Assembly (NCBI GenBank): GCA_963764465.1
Contig: CAVXSO010000003.1
Coordinates: 193,941 to 257,940, forward strand
Direction: 5' to 3'
DNA length: 64,000 bases
Source: JAJXXT01 sp963764465
GTDB taxonomy: Bacteria; Pseudomonadota; Alphaproteobacteria; Acetobacterales; Acetobacteraceae
Position 1 is the first letter of the stretch. Every line of letters begins with the position of its first letter. Of this stretch, positions 39,996-48,174 are shown one piece after another. Below the pieces are notes generated by a model. It ran no database searches and was not told the DNA's origin. It saw nothing but the letters and a program-made list of their open reading frames with translations. The position numbers and the translations under genes are program-made.

Positions 39996-41162
39996 CTATG
40001 GGGTGGTGGGCGAAAGCTGCGGCACCACCTTCATGCCCGGCTGCAGCCGCCACAGCTCGCCCACCGCGATCCTGTCGCCCGGCTGCAGGCCGCTGGTGAT
40101 GACGCGCAGCGAGCCCTCCAGCGCGCCGACCTGGACGTAACGCTGCCGTATCGTATCGGTGCTGTCCACCGCCAGCAGGTAGCGCCCGCCCTGGTCCTGC
40201 TGCAGCGCGCGGTCCGGCACCAGCAGCGCGCCCGCGATCTCCTTGCCCATCGGCACGCGCACGCGCACGAACATGCCGGGCACGAAGGTGCGGTCCGGGT
40301 TGGGCAGGATGCCGCGGATGGCGAGCGTGCCGGTCTGCGCGTCGATCGCCGGCGCCACGAAGTCCAGGTGGCCCTTGTGCGGGAAGCCGGTCTCGTTGGA
40401 CAGCGCGACCTCGATCGGGATCTGCTGGATCTGCGCGAGCGTGAGGCGGCGCTGGTCGAGGTTGGCGCGCACCTGCAGCGCCTGCTGGGAGGAGATGCTG
40501 GCCTGCACGTAGATCGGGTCGAGCTGCGTGATCTCGGCCAGCGCCGCCTGCTGGCCGTTGCCGCCGACGACGTTGCCGACATCGATGAGGTGCTTGCCCA
40601 TCAGCCCGTCGAACGGCGCGCGCACCTCGGTGTAGGAGAGATTGAGCTCGGCCAGCTGCACCTGCGCCTCGGCGTCGAGGATGTTGGCGTCCGCCTTCGC
40701 GCGCTCGAAGTTCCAGTGGTCCACGTCCACCTGCGTCGCGGCGTCGCGCTTGAGCAGGGCGGCGTAGCGCTTCGCCTCCGTGCTGGCGAAGACGAGTGCC
40801 GCCTGTTGCAGCTGGAGCTGGGCCTTCGCCTGCTGCAGCTGCGCCTTGTACTGGTCCTGCTGGATGACGAAGAGCAGCGTGCCCTGGCGCACCGGCGCGC
40901 CGTCCTGGAAGCGGATCTGCTCCAGCACGCCGGAGACGCGGGCAATCAGCTTCACCTGGTTCACCGGCGAGGCGTTGCCGGTGAGCACCATCGATTCGCT
41001 GACCGCCTCCGTCTTCGGCTCGACCACCGGGATGGTGGGCGGCGCGTTCTGCGCGCGGGCAAGTGGCGCCAGTGCCAGTACGAGTGCCAGTACCAGTGCC
41101 AGTGCCGGGGGCACCAGCGCGAGCGCGAGCGGGAGAAGGAGGATTCTGGGGCGAGGGAGCAT
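39996..41162 (-). CDS. RND efflux periplasmic adaptor (membrane fusion protein)
   Basis: A 388-aa AcrA-type adaptor with lipoyl, alpha-hairpin and beta-barrel domains: RVSGVLEQIRFQDGAPVRQG, then a helical hairpin rich in Gln/Ala, then RAPFDGLMGKHLIDVGNVVG. It joins the pump to the outer-membrane channel. A signal peptide precedes ARAQNAPP; there is no lipobox cysteine. ATG 41162 is chosen; a GTG at 41171 overlaps the upstream stop and is also possible. The signal core contains a 12-bp tandem repeat. Confidence 0.93.
   Translation of the reverse strand: MLPRPRILLLPLALALVPPALALVLALVLALAPLARAQNAPPTIPVVEPKTEAVSESMVLTGNASPVNQVKLIARVSGVLEQIRFQDGAPVRQGTLLFVIQQDQYKAQLQQAKAQLQLQQAALVFASTEAKRYAALLKRDAATQVDVDHWNFERAKADANILDAEAQVQLAELNLSYTEVRAPFDGLMGKHLIDVGNVVGGNGQQAALAEITQLDPIYVQASISSQQALQVRANLDQRRLTLAQIQQIPIEVALSNETGFPHKGHLDFVAPAIDAQTGTLAIRGILPNPDRTFVPGMFVRVRVPMGKEIAGALLVPDRALQQDQGGRYLLAVDSTDTIRQRYVQVGALEGSLRVITSGLQPGDRIAVGELWRLQPGMKVVPQLSPTTP
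41071..41106 (-). repeat. 12-bp in-frame repeat in adaptor signal peptide (x3)
   Basis: AGTGCCAGTACG, AGTGCCAGTACC and AGTGCCAGTGCC follow at 41071, 41083 and 41095. On the coding strand they give a Leu-Ala-Leu-Val repeat that forms the hydrophobic core. Gain or loss of units would change the length of the signal peptide in steps of four residues. Confidence 0.85.
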
Positions 41163-41167
41163 CGGCG

Positions 41168-42895
41168 TCACCAGTTCGGTGGGCGGATATCGGGGCCGAT
41201 ATCGGCGGGGCCCGGCAGGCCCGGGGCCTGCTGCTGGGCGGGTTGCTGGCCTTGCGGATGGGCCTGGGCGGGCGCGGGCAGCAGGTCGCCCCAGTCCGTG
41301 CGCTTGCGCATCTCGTCGCGGGTCTTGGCGTCCACGAACTCGTCCCCTTTCCTGATCTGCCAGCCGCCGCCGAGCGCGCGGTAGAGATTGGCGAGGCTGG
41401 TCGCGTAGGTGCCCGACGCCGATACCAGGCTGCTCTGCGCCTGGTAGAGATTTTGTTCCGCGGTAAGAACGGTGGTGAAGTCGCGCGAGCCCAGCAGATA
41501 CTGGTCCACCGCGACGCGCAGCGCGGAGGTGGCGGCTTCGACGGCGCGGCGCAGGATGATGACCTGCTGGTGCGTCTGCTCGTAGGCGGAGAGGTTGTCC
41601 TCCACCTCCTGCTGCGCCTTCAGCACCGTGTTCTTGTATTCCACCAGCAGCGTCTGCAGCGCCGCGTCCTGCACGCGCACGTTGTTGGTGATGCGGCCGT
41701 AATTCAGGATCGGCCAGGAGAAGGATGGGCCGAAGGAAAACTGGATGCCGTTGTTGGTGAAGGCGTCGTTCAGCCGGTTGCTCGCGGTGGTGCCGGCGAT
41801 GACGCCGAAGAAGCCGCCGATGGAGAAGGCGGGGTAGAGATCGGCCTTGGCCATGCCGATCTGCTCGCTCTGCGCGGCGGCGGCGAGTTCCGCCTGGCGG
41901 ATGTCCGGGCGGCGGCGCAGCAGGTCCGCGGGCATGCCGATCGCGACATTGCCCTGCGGTATCGGGATCAGGCGCGGGCCGGAGAGCAGCGCGTCGAGCG
42001 GGGCGGGCGGCATGCCGAGCAGCACGGCGAGCGCGTCCTTGCCCCGCTGCAGCTGCGCCGTGAGCTGCGGCAGGCTCGCCTCGGTCTGGGCCAGCACGTT
42101 CTCGGCCTGGAACACGTCGAGCTTGGTCGCGGTGCCGCCGGTGTAGCGGTCGCGCGCGATCTGCAGCGCCTTTTCCTGCTTGATGATGTTGTCGTGGGTG
42201 ACCGCGACCTGCTGCTCGATGGTGCGGATGCCGATATAGGTGGTGGCGACGTCGCTCAGCAGCGTCACCAGCACGTCATCGTAGCTGGCGATGGAGGCGA
42301 GGTAGGACGCGTCCGCCGAGGTCACGCCGCGGCGGAACTTGCCCCAGAGATCGATCTCCCACGCGACCGAGGGGCCGAGCTGGAGGCGCCAGAAATTGCC
42401 AAGCGCATGGTCCGGAACCGCGGTCGGGCTCGCGTTGCTCGCCTGGTTGTAGGTGACGCTGCCGTCGAATTGCTGTGTCTGCGGATAGAAATTTCCCGCG
42501 GCGATGCCGAGCCTGGCGCGCGCCTCCAGCACCCGGGTGCCGGCCGAGAGCAGCGTGAGGTTGCGCTGGTAGGCGACCTCCTCCAGGTGGTCGAGCGTGG
42601 GGTCGCCGTAGATCTTCCACCAACTGGCGTCGTCGGCGGCGGAGGCGCGGACCGACGGGTCGCCCCACTCCTGCCAGCGCGCGGCGAGCGGGGCGTGCGG
42701 CTCGGTGAAGTCCGGCCCCACCTTGCAGCCGGCCAGCACCAGTGCCAGCAGCACCGCGAGCCAGGGCGTGGCGGAATGCGGTGTGGTGGAACGAGACGCG
42801 GCGGAACGGGGCGTGGCGGAACGGTGCGGCAGGCGGCTGCCAAGGCGTTGCCCGCTGGATGGGACCAGCCTCACAAGAAAATTCTCCGCCACCAT
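41168..42895 (-). CDS. Outer-membrane efflux lipoprotein (NodT/TolC family)
   Basis: A 575-aa NodT-type outer-membrane factor. The lipobox LVLAGC lies at about residues 52-57, after an unusually long hydrophilic N-terminus; the mature protein starts CKVGPDFTEPHAPLAARWQ, typical of the family, and has two OEP repeats (VAWEIDLWGKFRRGV; FGPSFSWPILNYGRI). It completes the tripartite pump as first gene of the operon. The long pre-lipobox segment contains four SATPx pentapeptides, and its start at ATG 42895 may be too early. Confidence 0.92.
   Translation of the reverse strand: MVAENFLVRLVPSSGQRLGSRLPHRSATPRSAASRSTTPHSATPWLAVLLALVLAGCKVGPDFTEPHAPLAARWQEWGDPSVRASAADDASWWKIYGDPTLDHLEEVAYQRNLTLLSAGTRVLEARARLGIAAGNFYPQTQQFDGSVTYNQASNASPTAVPDHALGNFWRLQLGPSVAWEIDLWGKFRRGVTSADASYLASIASYDDVLVTLLSDVATTYIGIRTIEQQVAVTHDNIIKQEKALQIARDRYTGGTATKLDVFQAENVLAQTEASLPQLTAQLQRGKDALAVLLGMPPAPLDALLSGPRLIPIPQGNVAIGMPADLLRRRPDIRQAELAAAAQSEQIGMAKADLYPAFSIGGFFGVIAGTTASNRLNDAFTNNGIQFSFGPSFSWPILNYGRITNNVRVQDAALQTLLVEYKNTVLKAQQEVEDNLSAYEQTHQQVIILRRAVEAATSALRVAVDQYLLGSRDFTTVLTAEQNLYQAQSSLVSASGTYATSLANLYRALGGGWQIRKGDEFVDAKTRDEMRKRTDWGDLLPAPAQAHPQGQQPAQQQAPGLPGPADIGPDIRPPNW
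42766..42825 (-). repeat. 15-bp in-frame repeat near the start of the NodT gene (x4)
   Basis: Four imperfect 15-bp units begin at 42766, 42781, 42796 and 42811 (consensus GCGTGGCGGAACGGG). They encode SATPR, SAASR, STTPH and SATPW ahead of the signal-peptide core. If translation starts downstream, the array would instead be leader. Confidence 0.8.
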
Positions 42896-42953
42896 GACGC
42901 TTCATGAGAAGTTGGTCATGAATCCCGGCCGAACGCAAGGCGGCGGAGCGGCC

Positions 42954-44291
42954 CTAGGACGCGCCGAAAACCCGGGCGAAAACGGCGTCCACGTGCCGCA
43001 GGTGCTGGGCCGCATTCATCGCCGCGTCCAGCACCGCGGGCGGCACGCGGGCGGCGATGGCGGGGTCCGCTTCCAGGTTCTCGCGGAAGGTCCTGCCCTG
43101 CCCGGTGCCGAGCCGGGTCCAGGTCGCCATCGCCTGGGACTGGACGATGCGGTACGCCTCCTCCCGCGAGAGGCCGGCGCGGGTGAGGGCGAGCAGCACC
43201 TCGCCGGAGTGCACCACGCCGCCGAGGCTCTCCAGGTTCGCCGCCATTCGTTCCGGATGGATGACGAGTTTCTCCATCATCCCGGCGAGGCGGACGAGCG
43301 CGAAGTCCAGCGTGGCCGTCGCGTCCGGCGCGATGCCGCGCTCGACGGAGGAGTGGCTGATGTCGCGCTCGTGCCACAGCGCCACGTTTTCCAGCGCCGG
43401 AACCGCCGCCGAGCGCACCAGGCGCGCCAGGCCCGCGAGGTTCTCCGACAGCACCGGGTTGCGCTTGTGCGGCATCGCGGAGCTGCCCTTCTGGCCGGGA
43501 TGGAAGAACTCCTCCGCCTCGCGCACCTCGCTGCGCTGCAGATGCCGCACCTCGGTCGCCAGCCGCTCGATGCCGCTCGCGATCACGGCGAGCGCGCAGA
43601 AGAACGCCGCGTGCCGGTCGCGCGGGATCACCTGTGTCGAGACCGTTTCGACGGCGAGACCAAGCTTCTCCGCCACGTATTGTTCCACACGCGGATCGAG
43701 ATGCGCGTAGGTGCCGACGGCACCCGAGATCGCCGCGACCGCGATCTCCGCCCGCGCCGCCTCCAGGCGGCGGCGGTTGCGCGCAAACTCCGCGTAGTGG
43801 CCGGCGAGCTTGAGGCCGAAGCTGGTGGGCTCGGCATGGATGCCGTGGCTGCGCCCGATGGTGAGCGTGTGCTTGTGCTCGATGGCGCGGCGCCTGAGTG
43901 CCGCGAGCACCGCGTCGATATCCGCGAGCAGCAGGTCCGCGGCCTGCGTCAGCTGGACGGAGAGGCAGGTGTCGAGCACGTCGCTCGATGTCATGCCGAG
44001 ATGCACGAAGCGCGCATCCTCGCCGATCGCCTCCGCGAGCCAGGTGAGGAAGGCAATCACGTCGTGGCGCGTCTCCCGCTCGATCGCGTCGATCCGCTCG
44101 ATGTCCGCGGGGCCGATGGCAGCGAGCTTCGCGCCACCCTTGCCGCGGATGTTGCGGGCCGATTCGGCGGGGATGGCGCCAAGCTGCGCCATCGCCTCGG
44201 CGGCCAGCGCCTCGATCTCGAACCAGATGCGGTAGCGGTTCTCGGGGGCCCAGATGGCGGACATCGGCTCGCGGGTGTATCGGGGAATCAT
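42954..44291 (-). CDS. purB: Adenylosuccinate lyase
   Basis: A 445-aa fumarase/aspartase-superfamily lyase that cleaves SAICAR and adenylosuccinate in purine synthesis. The signature loop GSSAMPHKRNPVLSEN is present, with MTSSDVLDT and RSHGIHAEPTSFGLKL as other active-site segments. ATG 44291 has GAGG 4 nt upstream; a GTG at 44303 would add four residues. It lies apart from the pur operon and diverges from the TerC-family gene. Confidence 0.97.
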   Translation of the reverse strand: MIPRYTREPMSAIWAPENRYRIWFEIEALAAEAMAQLGAIPAESARNIRGKGGAKLAAIGPADIERIDAIERETRHDVIAFLTWLAEAIGEDARFVHLGMTSSDVLDTCLSVQLTQAADLLLADIDAVLAALRRRAIEHKHTLTIGRSHGIHAEPTSFGLKLAGHYAEFARNRRRLEAARAEIAVAAISGAVGTYAHLDPRVEQYVAEKLGLAVETVSTQVIPRDRHAAFFCALAVIASGIERLATEVRHLQRSEVREAEEFFHPGQKGSSAMPHKRNPVLSENLAGLARLVRSAAVPALENVALWHERDISHSSVERGIAPDATATLDFALVRLAGMMEKLVIHPERMAANLESLGGVVHSGEVLLALTRAGLSREEAYRIVQSQAMATWTRLGTGQGRTFRENLEADPAIAARVPPAVLDAAMNAAQHLRHVDAVFARVFGAS

Positions 44292-44344
44292 GCTGCCTCG
44301 CACATTCTCCCCGGGCTGTAATTGGCGCCGGGGTTCCTGACAAG

Positions 44345-44929
44345 ATGACGGTCTATCACGACCTCGCGGCGCTGGCGCAGGTGCTGTTCGTGGACCTGGT
44401 CCTCGCCGGGGACAACGCCGTGGTGGTGGGGCTCGCGGTGGCGGGCCTGCCGGTGGCGCACCGGCGCCGCGCGATCCTGCTCGGCATCGGTGCCGCGACG
44501 GGGATGCGCATCGCCATGGGCGCGGTGGCGCTGCAACTGCTCGCGATCGTCGGGCTGCTGCTCGCCGGCGGGCTGCTGCTGCTGTGGGTGGCGTGGAAGA
44601 TGGCGCGGGAACTGCGCGGGCATGGCGGCGGGGCCTCCGTGCTGGCGCCGAAGACGCTGCGGGCGGCGGTGTGGCAGATCCTGATCGCCGACCTCTCGAT
44701 GAGCCTGGACAACGTGCTGGCGGTGGCCGGCGCCGCGCAGGGGCGGCTCTGGGTGCTGGTGACGGGGCTCGCGGTTTCGGTGGTGCTGATGGGTGTCGCC
44801 GCGAGCCTCATCGCGCGCATGCTCAGCCGCTATCGCTGGCTCGGCTGGGTGGGGCTGCTGGTGGTGCTGCAGATCGCGCTCAAGCTGATCTGGGACGGCG
44901 CCTGGCAGGTCGCCCGGCACGTCGGCTGA
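44345..44929 (+). CDS. TerC/YjbE family integral membrane protein
   Basis: A 194-aa protein with about six spans, matching the short TerC-family (YjbE) group. Conserved acidic motifs in membrane are DLVLAGDNAVVVGLAV (N-terminal) and ADLSMSLDNVLAVAGAA (central). Relatives export Mn2+ in other bacteria, often behind a yybP-ykoY riboswitch; only 53 bp separate it from purB here and I see no such element. Convergent with the sulfatase, with 6 bp between the genes. Confidence 0.88.
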   Translation: MTVYHDLAALAQVLFVDLVLAGDNAVVVGLAVAGLPVAHRRRAILLGIGAATGMRIAMGAVALQLLAIVGLLLAGGLLLLWVAWKMARELRGHGGGASVLAPKTLRAAVWQILIADLSMSLDNVLAVAGAAQGRLWVLVTGLAVSVVLMGVAASLIARMLSRYRWLGWVGLLVVLQIALKLIWDGAWQVARHVG

Positions 44930-44935
44930 GGCGGT

Positions 44936-46549
44936 TCATTCCAGCCCCGCCGCGCGGCGTGCCTGCGCCAGCTCCGCCTCGTCCCAGATGCCGATGACGA
45001 TGCCCTGGCGCAGCTGCACGCCGTTCGCGTAGGCGGCGATCCTGCTGTCCGGCGTGGTGATGCGGTTGTGGTCGGTGAGCGCCCAGTCCAGCAGCGCGGC
45101 CGTGAGGCGCTGGCGGGTTTCCTCCTGCGCGGGGTCGGCGCCAAGATCGTGGAACTCGTCGGGGTCCGTTGCGAGATCGTACAGGATCGGCCGGTAGCCC
45201 GTCGCGTGGATCAGCTTGAAGCGCTCGTCGCGGACCATGAACAGGCGGCAAGCGGGGATGGGCTGCGCGAGGGCGAGGCGCGCCTCCAGCATCGAGTAGT
45301 CGTATTCGCTGACCGCATACCGCCGCCACGGGATTTCCTCGCCGCGCAGCAGCGGCAGCAGCGAGCGGCCCTCCACCACATGGCGCGGCGGTTCGCCGCC
45401 GGCGGCCTCGATGAAGCTGGGGACGAGGTCGATGGCTTCCACCAGCCTGTCGCAGGTGGTGCCGCGCGTGGCGTCCGCCTCCGGCCGCGGGTCCGCGATG
45501 ATGAGCGGCACGCGGACGGTGCATTCATGGAAGAAATCCTTCTCCCCCATCCAGTGGTCGCCGAGATAGTCGCCGTGGTCGGAGGTGAAGACGACGATGG
45601 TGTTGCCGGCGAGGCCGCGCTCGTCGAGGAAGCGGAACAGCACGCCCATCTGGTCGTCGATCTGCTTGATGAGGCCCATGTAGGCGGGGATGACACGCTC
45701 GCGCACCTCGTCGCGGGAGAAATTGCGGCCGACGCGCATGCCCATGAAGGCGCCGCGGACGGGGTGCGGATTTTCGCGCTCCGCCGCGCTGCGATGGGCG
45801 GGGAGGATGTCCTGCCTGCCGTACATCGCGTGGTAGGGCGCGGGCGCGATATAGGGCCAGTGCGGCTTGATGTAGGAGAGATGGACGCACCAGGGGGCAT
45901 CGCCCGCCTGTGCAATGAACTCCATCGCGCGGCGTGTCATGTACGGGGTTTCGGAATCCTCCTCCGCCACGCGCGCCGGCTTGTCGGCGTGGACCAGCAG
46001 CCAGCCGTTCTGCAATGAGCCGTCCTCCGCCTCGCCGGAATTGGCCCAGTGCTCCCACGGGTTCGCGCCGGGATAGCCGCGCTCGTTGAGCCAGGCGTCG
46101 TAGCGGGGGCGCGGCTTCGAGGGGTCCGGGTGCAGCCCGTCGTCGCGCTCGAACGGCTCGAAGCCGGTTTCGGCGGCGAGCACGCCGATGGTGGATTCCG
46201 GATCGATGCCGAGGCGTTCCATTCCCTCCGTGTCCGCCTGCATGTGCGTCTTGCCGACGAGGACGGCGCGCATGCCCAGTTTGCGCAGATGATCACCCAG
46301 CGTCGGCTCGCCGATGCGCAGGGGGAAGCGGTTCCAGTTGGAGCCGTGGCTGCGCATGTACCGCCCGGTGTAGAAGCTCATGCGCGAGGGGCCGCAGACC
46401 GGGGACTGCACGTAGGCGCGGTCGAACCGCACGCCGCGTTTCGCCAGCGCATCGATGTTGGGTGTGTGCAGGTGCGGGTGGCCGTAGCAGGAGAGATAGT
46501 CCCAGCGCAGCTGGTCGCACATGATGAAGAGGATGTTGGGCGTCGGCAC
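44936..46549 (-). CDS. Sulfatase (Cys-type, formylglycine-dependent)
   Basis: A 537-aa alkaline phosphatase-superfamily hydrolase. The formylglycine site is Cys52 in SPVCGPSRMSFYTGRY, a C-x-P-S-R sequence that needs a formylglycine-generating enzyme (not in the window). Metal ligands are MCDQLRWD near the N-terminus and TSDHGDYLGDHWMGEKDFF in the middle. No signal peptide, so it should act in the cytoplasm. The substrate could be a sulfate or phosphonate ester (choline sulfate-like); unknown. Confidence 0.9.
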   Translation of the reverse strand: MPTPNILFIMCDQLRWDYLSCYGHPHLHTPNIDALAKRGVRFDRAYVQSPVCGPSRMSFYTGRYMRSHGSNWNRFPLRIGEPTLGDHLRKLGMRAVLVGKTHMQADTEGMERLGIDPESTIGVLAAETGFEPFERDDGLHPDPSKPRPRYDAWLNERGYPGANPWEHWANSGEAEDGSLQNGWLLVHADKPARVAEEDSETPYMTRRAMEFIAQAGDAPWCVHLSYIKPHWPYIAPAPYHAMYGRQDILPAHRSAAERENPHPVRGAFMGMRVGRNFSRDEVRERVIPAYMGLIKQIDDQMGVLFRFLDERGLAGNTIVVFTSDHGDYLGDHWMGEKDFFHECTVRVPLIIADPRPEADATRGTTCDRLVEAIDLVPSFIEAAGGEPPRHVVEGRSLLPLLRGEEIPWRRYAVSEYDYSMLEARLALAQPIPACRLFMVRDERFKLIHATGYRPILYDLATDPDEFHDLGADPAQEETRQRLTAALLDWALTDHNRITTPDSRIAAYANGVQLRQGIVIGIWDEAELAQARRAAGLE

Positions 46550-46608
46550 GTTCCCCTCCCGTGCTCAGCGCCTGATCCGGGCGGGGGCGGCGCGGTGCCG
46601 GGCCATGC

Positions 46609-47385
46609 TCACAGGAATCCCTCCCGCTTGAAGCTGAGGTGCTTGCCGTTGCCGACGATGATGTGGTCGTGGATCGTGATCTCGAGCGCCTTCGCCGCCT
46701 CCCTGATCGCCTGGGTCATTTCGATGTCGGCACGCGACGGCGAGGGGTCGCCGCTCGGGTGGTTGTGGGCGAGGATCATCGCGGTCGCACCGAGCTCCAG
46801 CGCGCGGCGCACCACTTCGCGCGGATAGACCGGCGTGTGATTCACCGTGCCGCGCGCCTGCGCCTCGTCCGCGATCAGGCGGTTGCGGGTGTCGAGGAAC
46901 AGCACGCGGAACTGCTCGATCGGCTCGCGGGCGATGGCGGCCTGGAGGTAGTCCATCAGCCGCTCCCAGTTGTTCAGCACCGGCGCGTCCTTCACCTCCG
47001 CGTGCGCCAGGCGCAGTGCCGCGGCATGCACCAGCTTGAGCGTCGCCGCCGCGGACTCGCCGATGCCCCTGACCGCCACCAGTTCCTGCTCGGGTGCCGC
47101 GATCACGTTGGCGAAGCTGCCGAAACGATTGAGCAACGCCTTCGCGAGAGGCTTGGTGTCGATCCGCGGCAGGCCGATGTAGAGCACCATTTCCAGCAGC
47201 TCGTAGTCGGCGAGGGCGGCGGGGCCGGCGCGCAGCAGGCGCTCGCGCATGCGCGCACGGTGCTCGGCCGTCGCACTCGCCGGCTCCTCGCGCTGCCGGC
47301 CGCGCCGGGACTGGGCTTGGGAGTCGGACCCGGATTGGGCTTGGGGTTGGGGCAGAAGGTCGCCCTGGTCCGCGGATTGCGTCAT
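46609..47385 (-). CDS. radC: RadC family JAB-domain protein
   Basis: A 258-aa RadC. An N-terminal helix-hairpin-helix (RERLLRAGPAALADYELLEM, then VRGIGESAAATLKLV) precedes the MPN+/JAMM metal site AHNHPSGDPSPSRAD. The molecular role of RadC is unsettled in spite of its old name. The N-terminal 35 residues are Gln/Ser/Arg-rich and low in complexity. It starts at ATG 47385 and diverges from the GST gene, with a 17-bp tandem array between. Confidence 0.92.
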   Translation of the reverse strand: MTQSADQGDLLPQPQAQSGSDSQAQSRRGRQREEPASATAEHRARMRERLLRAGPAALADYELLEMVLYIGLPRIDTKPLAKALLNRFGSFANVIAAPEQELVAVRGIGESAAATLKLVHAAALRLAHAEVKDAPVLNNWERLMDYLQAAIAREPIEQFRVLFLDTRNRLIADEAQARGTVNHTPVYPREVVRRALELGATAMILAHNHPSGDPSPSRADIEMTQAIREAAKALEITIHDHIIVGNGKHLSFKREGFL

Positions 47386-47412
47386 GCTGGAAGCCTGCCA
47401 CGCGGACCAAAC

Positions 47413-47497
47413 GGTTGGAAGCGCGGGGCGGTTGGAAGCGTGGGGCGGCTGGAAGCGCGGGGCGGCTGGAAGCGCGGGGCGGCTGGAAGCGCGGGGC
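47413..47497. repeat. 17-bp tandem array upstream of the GST gene (x5)
   Basis: Five complete units of GGTTGGAAGCGCGGGGC (later units GGCTGG) begin at 47413, 47430, 47447, 47464 and 47481, and a decayed sixth starts at 47498. It fills most of the 141-bp space between radC and the GST gene, 17 nt before the ribosome site GGGAGG (47515-47520). As 17 is not a multiple of 3, it cannot code for a stable repeat peptide. Confidence 0.95.
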
Positions 47498-47526
47498 GGG
47501 TGGCAAAGGGAACGCGGGAGGCGAAA

Positions 47527-48174
47527 ATGGAGCCGGTGCTGCACGGCTACCGCTACAGCGTCTACGCCTGGATCGCGCGGCTGGTGCTGCGCGAGAAGGG
47601 GGTGGCGCATGGCTGGCGGGAGGTCGATCCGTTCTCGCCCGACGTGCCGGACCAGTACCGCGCGCTGCACCCGTTCGGCCGCGTGCCGGTGCTCGTGCAT
47701 CCTGATCCGGAACGGGGGGATTTCGTGCTCTACGAGACCTGCGCCATCGCCCGCTACGTGGACGAGGCGTTCGCCGGCCCCGCGCTGCAGCCGCGGGCCG
47801 CGCAGGGGCGGGCGCGGATGCAGCAGGTGGTCTCCATCGCCGACAGCTACGCCTACCGGCCGCTGGTGCGCCAGGTGTTCGCGCACCGCGTGTTCCGCCC
47901 GCGCCTGGGGCGGGAGGCCGACGCGGCGGAGATCGCGGCCGGGCTCGCCGCCGCGCGCACCGTGCTGGGCGCGCTGGACCGGCTGGTGGAGAAACCCGGC
48001 ACCGGGCCATGGAGCCCGACGCTCGCGGACCTGCACCTGGCACCGATGCTCGGCTACTTCGCCGCAGCCCCGGAGGGTCGCGCGATGCTGGAGACCCATC
48101 CGCGCCTCGCCGCCTGGTTCGGCGCGATGGCGGCGCGGGACGCCTATCGCGAGACGGAGCCGGGGCTGCCGTGA
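47527..48174 (+). CDS. Glutathione S-transferase family protein
   Basis: A 215-aa GST. The N-terminal thioredoxin-like domain has YRYSVYAWIARLVLREKGV, the cis-Pro segment GRVPVLVH, and LYETCAIARYVDEAF with the glutathione-contact E-[ST]-like pair. The C-terminal helical domain has PTLADLHLAPML. ATG 47527 follows GGGAGG. The role (detoxification or a specific pathway) is unknown. Its last 31 bp overlap the convergent thioesterase gene. Confidence 0.88.
   Translation: MEPVLHGYRYSVYAWIARLVLREKGVAHGWREVDPFSPDVPDQYRALHPFGRVPVLVHPDPERGDFVLYETCAIARYVDEAFAGPALQPRAAQGRARMQQVVSIADSYAYRPLVRQVFAHRVFRPRLGREADAAEIAAGLAAARTVLGALDRLVEKPGTGPWSPTLADLHLAPMLGYFAAAPEGRAMLETHPRLAAWFGAMAARDAYRETEPGLP

Noticed and set aside
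44345..44929. yybP-ykoY (Mn) riboswitch expected before TerC-family gene
   Set aside because: Only 53 bp separate purB and the TerC-family start; no matching structure is visible.
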